This document shows positions 44,161 through 57,800 of a stretch of DNA of 64,000 bases, one piece after another (the stretch's first letter is position 1; each line of letters begins with the position of its first letter). A program made the position numbers and the translations under genes. Location: positions 10,243,001 to 10,307,000 of the forward strand of contig NC_092671.1 in NCBI RefSeq assembly GCF_964355755.1. Reading direction: 5' to 3'. The notes under the pieces were generated by a model, which was not told where the DNA came from, did not search any database, and was given only the letters and a program-made list of their open reading frames with translations. The stretch is from Antedon mediterranea. Lineage: Eukaryota > Echinodermata > Crinoidea > Comatulida > Antedonidae.

Positions 44161-46470
44161 TTACGTCAAAGTATATAAAAAAAAGAGAGTCAAGAGTGTT
44201 TTACCTTATTATATATTAGATCTAGACATTCTTAGGTTACATACACATCAGTGAGTTAAAACCATTACAAAAAAAATCAATATTATATTTAGCAATACTC
44301 TATAACTTGCTATAGCAAAATAAATAAAAAATAAACTAAATAATATCATATGTCGTGTCATTGAATACCTTATTAAATCCCAACACAGTGCTCTTTCATT
44401 AAATACGTACATTCTCAGCAAGAAAAGGGAAGGCATACAATCATTATAAAACAACATATATTGTATCTGCTTAAAAACAGAAGGTCAAAGGTTAATCAAA
44501 AGAATATCTTGATTGTAAAAAATCGCTTTAAAAAAATTAAAATATATTTTTTTTAATTACCAAAGTTGATCTTTAGCTCATAGAGATATATTTACAAATA
44601 ATCGAATGTGCATTGTTTGTGTTTGAACAAATCAACACTCATAACAAATCATAAATGATAAAAAGGTATGTGTATTTGAAGCGTTTTTTTTTTCTATAAC
44701 GATATGTATTTGTAATGTTGATGAAAATGCTCACATTAGCTTAACAATTTAATAACACCCACCATGCATTTGTATAGTTAAAAGACAAAACAAATAAATA
44801 CATCTTATTCCTTATTTTAAACTAATATTTCGGAATACTGTAAAATCGCGACTTATATTTGTCACTTACCATACTACAAGTTAAAAACCATTATCAACTA
44901 TTTTAAAATGAAAAGGAGAAAACTGATTAAAATGTACAATATTATTAATCTAAAATTACGGTTGAAATGGTCAATGACGAATACGACTACGTTTTAGCGC
45001 GACTCAACAATGTATCACTTTATATTATATTGTGCGCGTGTTACTGTATACCATACAAATACATTATTGTACTATAATACAATACATAGGTATGTATGAA
45101 TCATGAGCGTATATAATAATCGATAACACACACATATATTATATAATATTACACATTATTTCTTTTTGAGTCTAATTTTTATAATGCCAAAAGAACAATC
45201 CCAAAAATTGCACTCTCAGTTATGATGTAAATTTAAAGCTAGAGAGGGCGCCCTGGGCATTACTATATTCATCCGTGTAAAGTTACTAGAGGGCATACAT
45301 TATTAACCCATTATTTTAAACATGAATACTACGAACATCTACATGGACCTATATTAGGTTATAACACCCTATTACAACAACAGGTAAAAATCAATCACTC
45401 GACAATTTATGAATAGCTCCCTCTACAATTACTTTACTAAATGAATTACAATACATTCAAGTTTTAAATAGAAAAATACGAAAATCATCTACCAACAGGA
45501 CATGTGTAATTTTTAGATTAATATTTTGATTGAATACAGCAGGAACATCATTAAAATATATTAAAAACAAAAATATTTATGAGGTGAATTTTTCCCAACC
45601 TAAAAAATATACTGATGAAGTAAAAAAGAAGAATACTTTTAAAAATGTCACTTCTTCGATGATATTCTAACCAAAGACCACACGATCAGTATCTGGAACT
45701 ACCTCAAGACCACGGGAGAAGAAGTCTTTTGGTTAAAAGCGGTCTTAAAGGTCTAAAATAATGACCTTTTTTTTCCAGCAACCTGACGGATTGTTTTTAT
45801 CATTTATGAAATATTTAGCCCCTACCCCTAATCTATAATATTGGATCAGCCCCTGAGGTCACCTAAGGTTGGGCAAAATTCACCGCATATATGATATTCC
45901 TGAAACAAAATTCCACCTATTAATATAAAGATATGTTTACATTGACCAATAATCAATAATATATTATGTTAACGACGTGAATTGTACATGACATTTTGTG
46001 GTTATGTAAAACATGACATCTTGTGACCATATCAATATTATATTTCCTAATAACATCTAATCACAAATCAGACATATATTTTACAAATTTTAATATGTAA
46101 ATGTAAGTGCAAAAATGTGTTTATTTATGAATAAATTAATTCTAATTAATAATCTTGGTTAATTAAATAATTTGGTTATTGTTACATGAAAGGAAAAATC
46201 ACTATTGGAACTGCAAGAGTATTTCTTTCTAACACTATTTAGAAAATCTACAAAAATTAATAATTTAATAATAAAGATAAATGCTTATAACATATTAATT
46301 ATATAAATTAATAATTTCATGTTATGTTGATTTATATATATATTAAATCCTATTTAGAAACACACAGAATACAACTTACATGTTTGCCAAAAATGTAAAT
46401 GTTAAATCTTGTTTATAATTTGAGAAAAATGAATTTGCTGCAAGCAATAACAATTTAATTCACTTATTAA

Positions 46471-46591
46471 AGCTCTGTCTACACTTTCAAACTTTATGTG
46501 ACAAAAAAAGTGATGTGCCCATATATGGATATGATGATGTCATATCACTACTATATTTGGGCATATCACACTTTGATGTGTAGACAGAGCT
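46471..46591. mobile_element. TWA-flanked MITE copy (121 bp)
   Basis: AGCTCTGTCTACACTTTCAA at left, TGTGTAGACAGAGCT at right, TAA on both sides (46468-46470, 46592-46594). Shorter right arm than the 25.8-kb copy. Confidence 0.85.
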
Positions 46592-47780
46592 TAAGATACA
46601 TAATCAAATTTAATGTCAACGTTTTATTCACAGACAGTATAATTTTAGATTTGTTCAACAAAAACACTAAAATAACTACTTAATTTATAATCATATATTA
46701 CTCTATAGAAAAACCATACCTCATTTATATAATTTATATAAATCTTTGATTTGGCATTTACCAGTTTTATCTATTGTTTACTGGATCTAGCATTCTTTTT
46801 AAAATTTGTACAACTGTATAGTCACACCCAGTGCGATGTTCACAACGGTATGCAGCAAAATGCATCTAGCCTCTTTTTTTTAAAATATATATATTTAGTA
46901 TTTAGCCTCAATTTAAAATCTACTATTTAAGGTTAAAAATGTACAACTTTTTAACAACACAAAAGTGTAATGTATGTTTAAATATATAGAGGTAAGATAT
47001 GGTTGTAAATACATTTAACAATAAAAACTTTTAAGAAAATAAAAACTGGGTAATCTTTATATTAAAACAGTGATGTGATATTAACTTAAAATTAACTTAG
47101 ATGTATTAGTCCTATGATACATATAAAACAAAGCATATCTCACATTATGTGAGTTATTACATGTTATACTTAAAATTGTGTATAAAACATACAAGCTTGA
47201 AACCCCCCATATACAGTATATATATATAGCGACCAGTTTAATACACTGGTATATATTTATGAATTTACTGTATATCCTTTTAAAAAATTGTAAAATGATA
47301 TGCAAAATATTAAAACTGCCAAATTCATAATCCCACTTATATATAATATTCAAATTTATAAACCCACCTATGTAGTTTATTCCCTTAAAATATGGCAAAA
47401 TAAACAGAAAAAAAAAACACGTTTGTATAACAACTATTTAAAAACATAAAGTTTGTCCATCAGATATCTATACTAGAAAAATATATAAGATTTAGTAAGT
47501 AACCAAAATATAAGAAACATTAGTCTAAAAGAAATAGAAGCTGATAGCTGAAAAAATAAATATTTAAAAAAAAACCATAACCATAACCTATGTAATTTCC
47601 AAAACACCTCTATTTACCTCTTATATTACCTCTATTTATTATATTATTATTTTTTTTAACAACAAAAAAATAAGAATTTGTTTTATTATTAATATTCAGT
47701 TTGATAAGTATTTATATATTATTTAACCATTTGGTAAAAGAGGAAAAAAAAACAACTTTAATACAATCAAATATCTTGCG

Positions 47781-47878
47781 TCATACAGTATTTGTCATAC
47801 AGTATTTGTCATACAGTATTTGTCATACAGTATTTGTCATACAGTATTTGTCATACAGTATTTGTCATACAGTATTTG
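47781..47878. repeat. 14-bp minisatellite, seven perfect units
   Basis: Seven head-to-tail copies of TCATACAGTATTTG with no visible mismatch, followed by TCTTATTTTTC. Lies about 0.85 kb past the DGK stop in the transcript direction, so it may be in the 3' UTR or just beyond. Confidence 0.95.
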
Positions 47879-48124
47879 TCTTATTTTTCTAAAAAAATGT
47901 TGGTGATTCTAAAGAGATTTTATAATCACAGGAAAATAAGTAACTGTAACTTATTTCTCTATGATATATGACCAAGATACGATTTGACACTGGTAGGCTG
48001 GAGTATGCCGTTGACTCTACAGAGATTCGGTAATTCAAGGGGCTGATCCACACTAGGGAATAAAGCCATGTCCACACGATAACAATAAACAACACTTTTA
48101 AATTCTATTTTCCAAAGATTCTGT

Positions 48125-48271
48125 GCCTGTATTCACGATTCACACTTTTGCCAAGAATAAAAACTCTTAACATTTAAAAATTCTTTTAAGTAAGAAATGC
48201 TTACATTATTGACTTATAGTGAAATACTTTAACAGAAATATCTCACTTAAGTGTGATTGGTGAATACAGCC
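48125..48271. mobile_element. MITE-like element with GGCTGTATTCAC termini
   Basis: Left GCCTGTATTCACGATTCACA CTT; right AAGTGTGATTGGTGAATACAG CC, an imperfect inverted repeat of about 23 bp. Target duplication not clear. Family unknown. Confidence 0.6.
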
Positions 48272-48724
48272 ACTGATCCTAAATAGTATAGCTGAAGTAA
48301 GTGTTAAAATTCTGTTTTATAATCATCTCATTTGTATAAATAACCAAGATAAAATAAAGAGAAAAAAACATATTGGATACATTATTAAGATATAAAAAAC
48401 TACAGTAAAGAAAAAGCAAGCAAATTTACATACAAAACACGAGTTTCAATGAATCTAGCTAGTTAAAGGTTTAAAATGTTGAGAAAGATAATAGACTGAC
48501 GATAAACACCATACAAATAAACTGACAATAGAAACACGACTTAAGTGTTCTCACCCAATTATACTATTCATCGTGAATGCCTATTGATTAAAATACATAT
48601 ACCTAATTTACATATTTAATTAACTCATTTTCTTCTAGTACAGAATTTGGTCAAATGAAATCAACACCATCATATATTCATTTTTTTTTCTTTTTCATTT
48701 TCCCCACGTTATTCTAGTCGATTT

Positions 48725-48856
48725 TCACAGCATGGCATCTTCGGTAATATCGGCGTTTGAACGGCCAAACGATAGAAATTTACGCAGGCCTTGGAAGCCC
48801 TTTTTGGGAGGTGGTCCAACCAGCATGGGTGAGCTGTTTTTGTGGGTAATAGCAAT
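48725..48856 (-). CDS. DGK last exon: C-terminus and stop
   Basis: 132 bp, acceptor TTTTCCAG, phase 0, TGA at 48727-48725. Encodes [20 protein letters not shown] then a tail [23 protein letters not shown]. The first part matches type I DGKs (KITHKNQ.PMLMGPPP); the last 25 or so residues, with a basic [10 protein letters not shown] segment, are not obviously conserved. Confidence 0.95.
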   Translation of the reverse strand: MAITHKNSSPMLVGPPPKKGFQGLRKFLSFGRSNADITEDAML

Positions 48857-51800
48857 CTGGAAAATAAAACAATTTTGACACGTGTTACTCCTCAACTTCA
48901 GTTAAGATTTTTGTGAAATGTTAACTTCACTCAAATTTCTGTTGGTTAACACATTTCTACAAAAGTTATTATTATTGATTGCTTTTATGTCCATCTAAGT
49001 TAAAATTGGAATAGATCAATCACCTTTTGATGAAAAGCAATATAAACACTAATTATGTGTTACATTGTTTAGAAAAGGAAGCAGTCTTTTAAAACATTTT
49101 AACTTACCTCAGAGAGAAAACAAATAAATTGTGTAAAAACAATGTTTTCTATACTAAATATAACAGCAATGATAAATGTTAATTTCATATACTGTTTATG
49201 TAAAGACATATATATTCAGTGTGTTAATTTGTTAAATTAATCACTTTATCGTGACAAGGAAAAATAACATTTTTGACAAAGTTGTCATAAACAAATACAT
49301 TTCCTCTGTCAATATATCTTAATTTAAAATAGAAAAATATTAACATGAAATGTAATTTCAACAATATATCTTTATAAAAATATATTTATCTTAAAACTCT
49401 GTCTTCTTTACTTTGTTTCTTCATTTGTCAAAGCCTTGTCAAAAGTTTGAATACATTTTGTTCAATATCTTGATAACAAAGTCATTAGACACTATTTTTA
49501 CATTTCTATCCATTTATTCTATTGATTATATTGTATATTAACAACAACAAAATGAGATCTTTGACAACTGAAATTTGAATAAATACAACTGAAAAAATGT
49601 ACGTAAAAATACATTTGAATCAACTAAAAGTTCTTGGTTTGCTATTGAGGTGTCCAGTGTATATATTATTATTTTTCTTTTACTTTAAGATTACTTTCAG
49701 ATATACCGTAGATGTATCATGTTTTTACTTCTTTTTTTTACTTAAAACATTTTTAATTATACTCTTGTATACCTCCGAAACAGAAAATCAGTAAGATAAG
49801 ACTATTGATATTTTTGTTGACACTTTGTCCAAATTTAAGTCTAAAGTTCTTAAATCGATTTAAGTTTGCCATTTTGTATGTTTCATGTTTTGTATTTTTA
49901 TGTGCTTTTAATTCTATATTTTTATCTAAAGAGTTTTAAGGCATCCTGTAATTGGGGATTTTTTGCTGTTGGATGTGGTTGAAATAAAATAAAATAAAAA
50001 AATAAAAAAGTAGTAACATTACCGAAAATGCAATCCAGCCAAAATAAAGAGTAAATATTAATAATTATATTGTATTATTATAATTTTGAGTTCCCATTTC
50101 CATAACCTTTGATGACGTTCTGTACATAACCTTATGTTTAAGTTTATGGAATAAAAATTGATTTGATTAATTAGTTTACTTGTACTTATTTATTAATAAT
50201 TTGTTAAATAAAATTTATCTTTCTTATAGTTATTGTTATCTTTTATTATTAATTACTAATGTAAATTAGGCTATATCATAATATTATTTCTATTATTACG
50301 ATTTTTTATTACAAAAATCATTGTACTATATAATATTACTATGGTCATTATTATGTTTAATTGCTTGATTAAATAAAGAACGAATTAAGAGAAAAAACAA
50401 ATTATTAAAAAATGTAGTAGCATTAGAAGAAAAACTCATGACTAAACAAGATAACAAATAAAACTAATGTACTGCAATGATTATATTATCTCATTAATCT
50501 TGAAGTTTCCGATCAAAAGATAATAAACGATGGTAATAATGTTATTCATATCAAAGAATTTCAACAATGGTAAACGTATGTACAATGTAGAGTAATCTAA
50601 AGGCTATTAACTAAACGTCATTTCACTGCCTGAGATATTCAACTTTATTTATCAATGTCCAACTATTAATTATTTTTTTCTCCACTTTGTTCCATTGCCT
50701 CAATTATATATGGCTTTCTTAAAGTCCATGTTAAAATAAATCTTACTCATTTCTGAACGGCGCTCTATCTGTCACGAGTGAGCCACAGGGTGCGTAGACT
50801 TACGCCGACGACTTTATGTTTTTAAGTCACATGATATTTTAGCCTAGTGCACATTGTACAGCTGTGAAGAGAGTAAGATTGATGCCTTTTGCTATATTTG
50901 ATCAAAAATTGAAATTTTATTTCTTTTGAAATTGTTATTGATGACTTTAAAGATTCTTTGTTTTAAAACTCAGCTTAAACTTTATAATGATGAAAATAAA
51001 CGACAGATAAATTATATTTTAAAAAAGAGACTTGATTCACCAAAAATACTATTGCAATATAAAATAAATTCAATAAATATTATAATATCAATTATGTTAA
51101 TTGTAAGGAAATCATTTTGATAAATATGCATTCGTAAGTTTATAAAACAGAAAAGTTTACGTAGAAATTTTACAACAATTTAACTTGTTTCTAATCGTAC
51201 CTATGTGTATACTTAAAGCCTTCACTAATTATCCCATACACAACTAATGTGCATTTTGCGTTAGCGTACTTGGGTGACGAGTTCTTCTCGTACGTGAAAT
51301 TGTGCAAGCAATTAGGTTTACTTTGTCCAAAGGAATTAGTGTCTTAATGAGCAAGAAAGTGTGGCCTGGACACCAATCTATATGGTATTTACACGTTAAG
51401 TGTTAGAATATTATTGTGTTAGCAGACAATTTGCACATTAACATGTTTGATTGCAGTCTTACTGCGTCCAAGTCTAGCTCTAGGGATATGCACGTTATTA
51501 AACTATAAATGTAGACAACACATCACGTCTATTTATCATCTGTTATTCTAACGCACATTTTACAATTTCTAACACAAAGGATAATTTATTGCCACAGGAT
51601 TGGTTGCAAAAACATTTCAGGTTTTTTGAAAAAAAAATAAATAAAATAAAAAAATTTAAATAAAACCTGCAACAGGCTAAAAGTTAATGAAATTATAAGT
51701 AAAGATTTAAACCTGACGAATGACAAACAAAACAATCTGCAAATCAGAATCTAACAAATAACAAGAAATTATTATCTAACAAGAAACTAACTTCTAACAA

Positions 51801-54800
51801 ACAAAGTAAACAACCTCAACTGATTGAATGGAATTGGTGTTTTTTCAGATACCCACCATGGGGCTGTGCATACCCATACGTTTTCAAACATGCGCATAAT
51901 GACTTTACAACTCGACATCTACACAGTCTCGTAAAAACTAAGTCACCATAAGATATCTGAAAATCCAAATCAGGTCTGAGCACAGTTTCATATTTCATGA
52001 ATCAAAAAAGTCGGTGGTCCAAACAACCATAAGATTGAATAAAAAGAGTGTTTTCAGGTACTTTAGTAAACCCTTTGATGGAATAAAGGTGAAAGAGAAA
52101 ATGTTACAGAAGAAGGAAAATGAACAAAACGAACTATCATTTTACTCGTTCCTCAAGAATGATGAGGTGTAACTTTAAATAAGAGCTTGTCTCAAAAATT
52201 GCATGGAGCAAATGTACAGATCTTAGTAAACTAAATGATGTACACAACTACATAGCTATGCCCCAGATTAGATGAAGTTCATGGGTGTTCTGTGAAACAA
52301 CAAGACAAGTGCTACACGCACTCCCTCTTGTGTTCCACGAGGCAACATACACTCAATCTCTCAACGTTCAATTTGCAATCGTCCATCATTTTGAGAATTC
52401 TAAATCTGGGCAAAAGTGCAAAACTGAAACATTTGTTAAGACAGGGATATGAAATGTAGAACTCAATACGAAATATAATATTATTATTGAAGATGAGGAA
52501 ATTTGTGAGAATGAGAAAAAGTCCAAACCAAGATTCGAACCTTGATATGCAGATGTCCTAACCATTAGACCACTGGGGCTGTAAGGGTATTATTGTTCAA
52601 ACCCTATTGGACAGCAACTCTTTTAACACTCTTGGCGTAGTACGGGGAACAGCACTAGTCCCTCAATTGTACACACACACACACCAGAGATCAAATTGAT
52701 ATGCCTACATCTTTCAGTATATTAATTCACAAAGCAGGATCTCCAAAGACACATCATTAATTTCTGAATATCTCACATGATGCTACCTAGTAAATTCATT
52801 AATTATGTGTGGGAATTTAAAAAAATCTTGTCAAATTAAATACATATTTTAAAAAATTTTGCTGTTCACATACCCATTGTAACCTTAAACCTAACTTCTT
52901 AAATTGATACACAGGCAAGCAAATCCCTAAAATGTAAATTGCAAAACACACATCTTGTGGTGGTGTCAAGCCACAATGACAATGATTAATGCCTTATAAA
53001 AAAAAACTAAATATACCCTTTTTTCATGATGTATGCATTCATACATGTTGGTGATATATCCTACATTTTACATGTCTCCTTCTTCCGCAGGATATTTTCC
53101 ATCATGTTGTGGTAAAGGGATCATTTCTCATGGATTATAGTTCAAAATCAAGGTTTTTAGCAAAAATTTACTATCATAATATGCAATATTATTAATAGGA
53201 TTAAACTTGATTCAATATTGTTGTTTAGTATTGTAGTTTATCAACACAAAAATTCATTAAAAAAAAAAGTATTTCATACACATCTATAACAGCAAGTAAC
53301 GTGATAGGATATGGATAAACTATATCATGTTAATTCTCATTTGAGGTGTAGGGATTTGAGTAGAACCAGACATAAGTTAGAATCTAGATCATTACTATTA
53401 TTTATTCATTTTAAATTTTAACAGATAATCAACAGATCATCTAATATTTAACAAAAACTTTGAGGCATGTCACTGGATTTGAAGCAAAGACCACGGAACA
53501 AATTTAACCGACTGCTAATTATATTTCAAACGTTTTAATACAGTAATTGTGTTTTTCTTTTGTGCATAATATAAGAATCAGACTTTAAACAAAAAAAAAC
53601 ATTTTTCAAGTTGAGCAACTTCTCACAAAAAGAAACCTATAGATCAATATAAAAAGGCAAATAAACTATTTCTGATGGTTGCATAACAAAATCTAACAGG
53701 AAAATAGATAAGGGGAAAAAAAGAGGAAAAAGGTTTAAACATAACTGATCATCTAAATCTTCATAGCTATACATCTCAGTCTACAAGGATTATTTCAAAA
53801 GGACAATTTACAAATGAGTATACATCGTCTTTTAAAGGGGTGAAGGACGGGGGGTTTTAAATCGTAGTTTGTTGACATTCTCATTTCTCTGTTAAAGTTC
53901 ACAGAGGGTACAAAAGGTCGAAGAATAAATGAAAAACAAGTGAGGAAACATACTAGAGAGATTCGAGTAAAATTACTCGGGTAATCAGTCTGTAAATTAA
54001 CTACTTTGAGACAGAAAGAGCGGCGATAGTAAAGACACATCCTTCAATTGTATTATTTGATTGAATAAATGAGTATATGAGCTAGTATGTCTATTTTGCT
54101 TGTAAACCATTCTACTATACTCTTTCAAATATATTACATAACAATGTAATGTAAATCTATCAAAAGACAGCGAAATGTCTTTAAAATTGATACATACTTT
54201 TTACTAATGACATCCAGGTAGTAAATACTCCTGATGGACAATGTACAATAAAAAAACATTTTGATAAATTTGATACGTCAATATCTGACTAATCGGAGAT
54301 AAATAATTGATTAAGTAATTGATCATTTTAAGTAGCACTAAATTAAAAGTATTCAATGCAAGAAGTTAGTGGCCATCGACATGAAAATTCTTTTTGTCCA
54401 ATCAAAACAGTAAAATAAGTATGGCAAATAAATACAATTTGTAGCAGAAAGCAATCATAACAAATTAGATTAGTTTCCAAACTTTAAGTTAAAAGATAAT
54501 AATGCTGGTTTAAATGACTACTTTAAATAGATAATTTTCAAGGCAAACTTAGAATGTAACCATTTAACCATTTCACTGTAATTTTTTTTCAATGCTTTTG
54601 TGACCCATAATGACCTCCAAAATTCCAAAATTATTTATTACTAAATTAGTATATTATTTCCTAACAATTCATAATCAAGAACATCTTATCTGGAAAAAAA
54701 ATACAATTTGATGTAAACATTTTATAAAGGGGAAAACAATTTAATACAGTTAAATGTCAAAATGTCTTGGCGAACAAGCATTTAATAGATTTCAATAATA

Positions 54801-57800
54801 AGCTAAGATTACTTTTATTGCAACTTTTAAGACAGTTGAATTATAAAAAATATCATATTAAAATATCAAAGTTTGCTTGAAAACAATAGAAGATTAAATG
54901 GGAAATCTTAGTTTGGAGAAAATAATTGCTTGAGATGTTAAGCTCTATCTACTCTATCAAACTTTATGTGACAAACAAATGTGATGTGTCCATTATATGG
55001 ACATGATTATGTCATATCACTACCCTATTTGGGAATATCACTACCATATTTGGGCACATCACACTTTTTTGTTGAACTAGTTTGATAGTATAGACAGAGC
55101 TTTATATGTTTAAAGAATTGGATTGAAGTGTTGGATATAGGGATAAAAAAAGAGGACGAGTCAGTGACAGATACATGGGATACAAAAGAAGAGGAAGAAT
55201 CATAATTGGGAGATATGGAATGATATCCGGTAAATTCAACAAAACTGAATGATGAAACTTGTGTTATTATGCTTTAATTCCTTAAGAATTCATTTTAAAA
55301 AGTTGAATATCCAACCAGGACACAAACAACATGACTTTCAACAATACTCTATAACTTGTAATAATCCATTAGATGTGCCATTTTTTTTGTGTCAACCAAT
55401 TTATTTATGATCTAAATGACAGCGATTATTCTGATTAATTTTAAAAACCAAATTTATAAGCAAATTTGATTGAGTTGCATGGAAAACTATCAATAATCAA
55501 AATAATGTTACCTCTTTTTAGTTTTCAGATCAGTGACTTTACCACAATGTTTGGAAAATTTATGATGTTGTGAATGATATAGATTTAATCAGTAGCTAAC
55601 AATTAGCACATTCATTTTTAATATTTTAAGTGAGAAAATATACAGTAATCCATTTACACTCAGATATCAAATGGTGGGCATGCATGTTTTTCAACACCAA
55701 GAATTAAACAAACCAAAAACAAATTTTTCATTATGGTACTACATTAAATTAAACCAAATCAATTTTTTTTTGCTATATTCACACAAACACAAAAAAAATA
55801 TTAATACACAGTAATTATAAGTTATCATCATTAAAGACAAACAATTAAAACATTAAATATTGAAAGCAGTAACTGGCTGTTACTTACTGTGCACGGTGGT
55901 TGAAGCCACGGTTCACCATCAATTTGCATAGGTAACCGTTTCCGTGTACGTATAGTGACTGTGGAGCATTGGGCAAGCCGTCGCCCAGAAGAACGAATCC
56001 CTGCTTTCACTTGCCCAACATGAAGTGAACTATCTAAGCCTACAACCTCGATCTTCTTATCTCCAATTGCTATTAAAAATGAAAGTCAATTTATAGTATT
56101 CAAAATGTGGAAATAATAATGTTAAAAGTTTATTAATATTCCTAGAAAACAATACTAAAATAATAATATATATTTTAAATTTTTTTTTAGTACATAAAGA
56201 CTGTTTGATATTCTTAAGCTCAATTTTAATTTAGTATTATTTTGTTGTTAAAAAAAAAAAAACATTTCACAATGTGTGAATAAGGGCTGAATTAAATTTG
56301 TTTTTCTTACATATTGTGCTGTGTTAAATGAGTTAGGTTAGTGTTTTTTTTTCATTTTCTCCCTCACTTTATTTGGTGGTTTATAGGTCAAGGCAATGAC
56401 CAATGACATACGTAGGTCCTATGCCATCAATCATCCCAAATCACAAGCTCCATATTGGGCACACACCTACATCAAGCCTAGTTGTAAACTTACATTGTTC
56501 AGCAGATAGCAGATCTACATTTGACTGTGTAGCTGCAACATTAGTGTGGCCCGAATCTTTCTGTTTCTGCGCCCTCTTTGCAATCCTGGCACGCTTCTTT
56601 GTGCTAGGGTTCTCGCCCCAAAGGTTCGATCCGCCATAGATGCTCGGGATATTCAAGATCGCAATTCCCTCAAGTGAAGGCCCGTTTGCGAGGTCTAGTG
56701 ATACACCATCGCACTATTTGATAAAATAAAACCAAATGGTAAACATTGCAGTTAATATGTGTTGAAATATGGGAAAATTTTAAATACAAATTAATACAAC
56801 TCCATTTTGGTCCGGCTTTGAAATGTTCTAATATTTTTCCAATAAAAATGTCAAATGGTGACCTTGAAAATGAATGACAGTGCTTGTGAAAAACTGAAAG
56901 TAACGTAAAAGCACAAGTATCAAGTGGATTGTACGAAAAGCCTGCATTAAAAAACATGATATCTTCAGAAATAACCGAGATCAAAAGTTTAGCATCCGAT
57001 ACATAGTAACGATCATGAAATTAAATCTATGAAACATTCAGACTTACACATTTGTTTAGGAAGCTTCTCGCAAAATGATTTTGGACTTGCAATTGCTCTT
57101 AGTGTAAGCATTAATTAATTTGTCCCTTTCAAATAAATTAAACGCACATCATTCAAATCACTGCTTACCTTAATTCCACAATCGAAAATATCACGGAATG
57201 CGCCATTTATCAAATGGCAATGATGCGAAATGAGAATTGTATTTGTCTTAGGATAATTTGCAGTACCACTCATGTTGACAAGAAGGACATTTGCCAATTT
57301 CTAGAGGACTAGAATTTTAATTTTAAAAACGAAATAAAGGTCGGACATTCAAGAATGATGCTTTGTGAATTACCTGTAAACATTAGCGCAGTGCAATGAA
57401 TCTTTACGTTGCTTAAAAGATTAACTAGTGGACTGAATCCGAAATGTCCATGTAGTTTAAGTGGATTCAAGCAAACTAACGAGCAATTGACTGAAACTTT
57501 TAACGAAGAAATTGTAAGAGTAAGAGAAACATGTTTTGCCTTGACTAGGAGGTTAAGGAGATTAGCTCGTAAAGTGGGAATTCTCACAATCTAAAGATGT
57601 TGTAAAGCACATTGTTTTTGAAATGTTAAAACTAATAAAACTCATAAAACTCCTAAACACAGACGGATTATTTTTTAGATGACAGTATTTTACGCTAGAG
57701 TAAGCAGAACAAAAACAACAACAACGATCAATATAAAGCATTATGCATTTATAGTGGATTAGTACGATAGAATTCAAGAGAACTTTTGTTTGCTGTGGTG

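Larger units (their letters stand above)
41831..48724. other. Spacer between DGK 3' end and ETS 5' end
   Basis: 6.9 kb with no recognisable coding exon. It should contain the ETS promoter (right of 41.8 kb) and the DGK 3' UTR (left of 48.7 kb); minus-strand AATAAA occurs at 47640-47635 but the real poly(A) site cannot be fixed. It holds several MITEs, CpG-richer sequence at 43.2-43.9 kb, a short (CAC)n run at 43991-44010 and a 14-bp minisatellite, all others listed separately. Confidence 0.6.
48857..55887 (-). other. DGK last intron (7.0 kb)
   Basis: Contains a LINE tail (49.9-50.0 kb), a tRNA-like SINE head (52.5 kb), an (AC)n run at about 52669-52684 and a complete MITE (54.9 kb). Short open frames are AT-rich and unsupported. 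Candidate location for conserved regulatory elements, but none can be named from sequence. Confidence 0.6.

Noticed and set aside
47081-47398. 105-residue minus-strand open frame downstream of DGK
   Set aside because: Composed of I/Y/N/F-rich AT-driven sequence; likely 3' UTR or intergenic chance frame.
47781-47878. Possible CRISPR array
   Set aside because: Units are contiguous with no spacers, in a eukaryotic locus; it is a minisatellite. The same holds for 5851-6057, 27543-28013 and 29822-29908.
52524-52578. Functional tRNA gene
   Set aside because: A and B boxes are good, but the anticodon arm is shortened and acceptor ends do not pair; better explained as a SINE head.
57115-57587. Several open frames in the DGK intron (60-92 residues)
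   Set aside because: None matches a family, no acceptor/donor pair joins them to DGK in phase, and the flanking exons already join perfectly.
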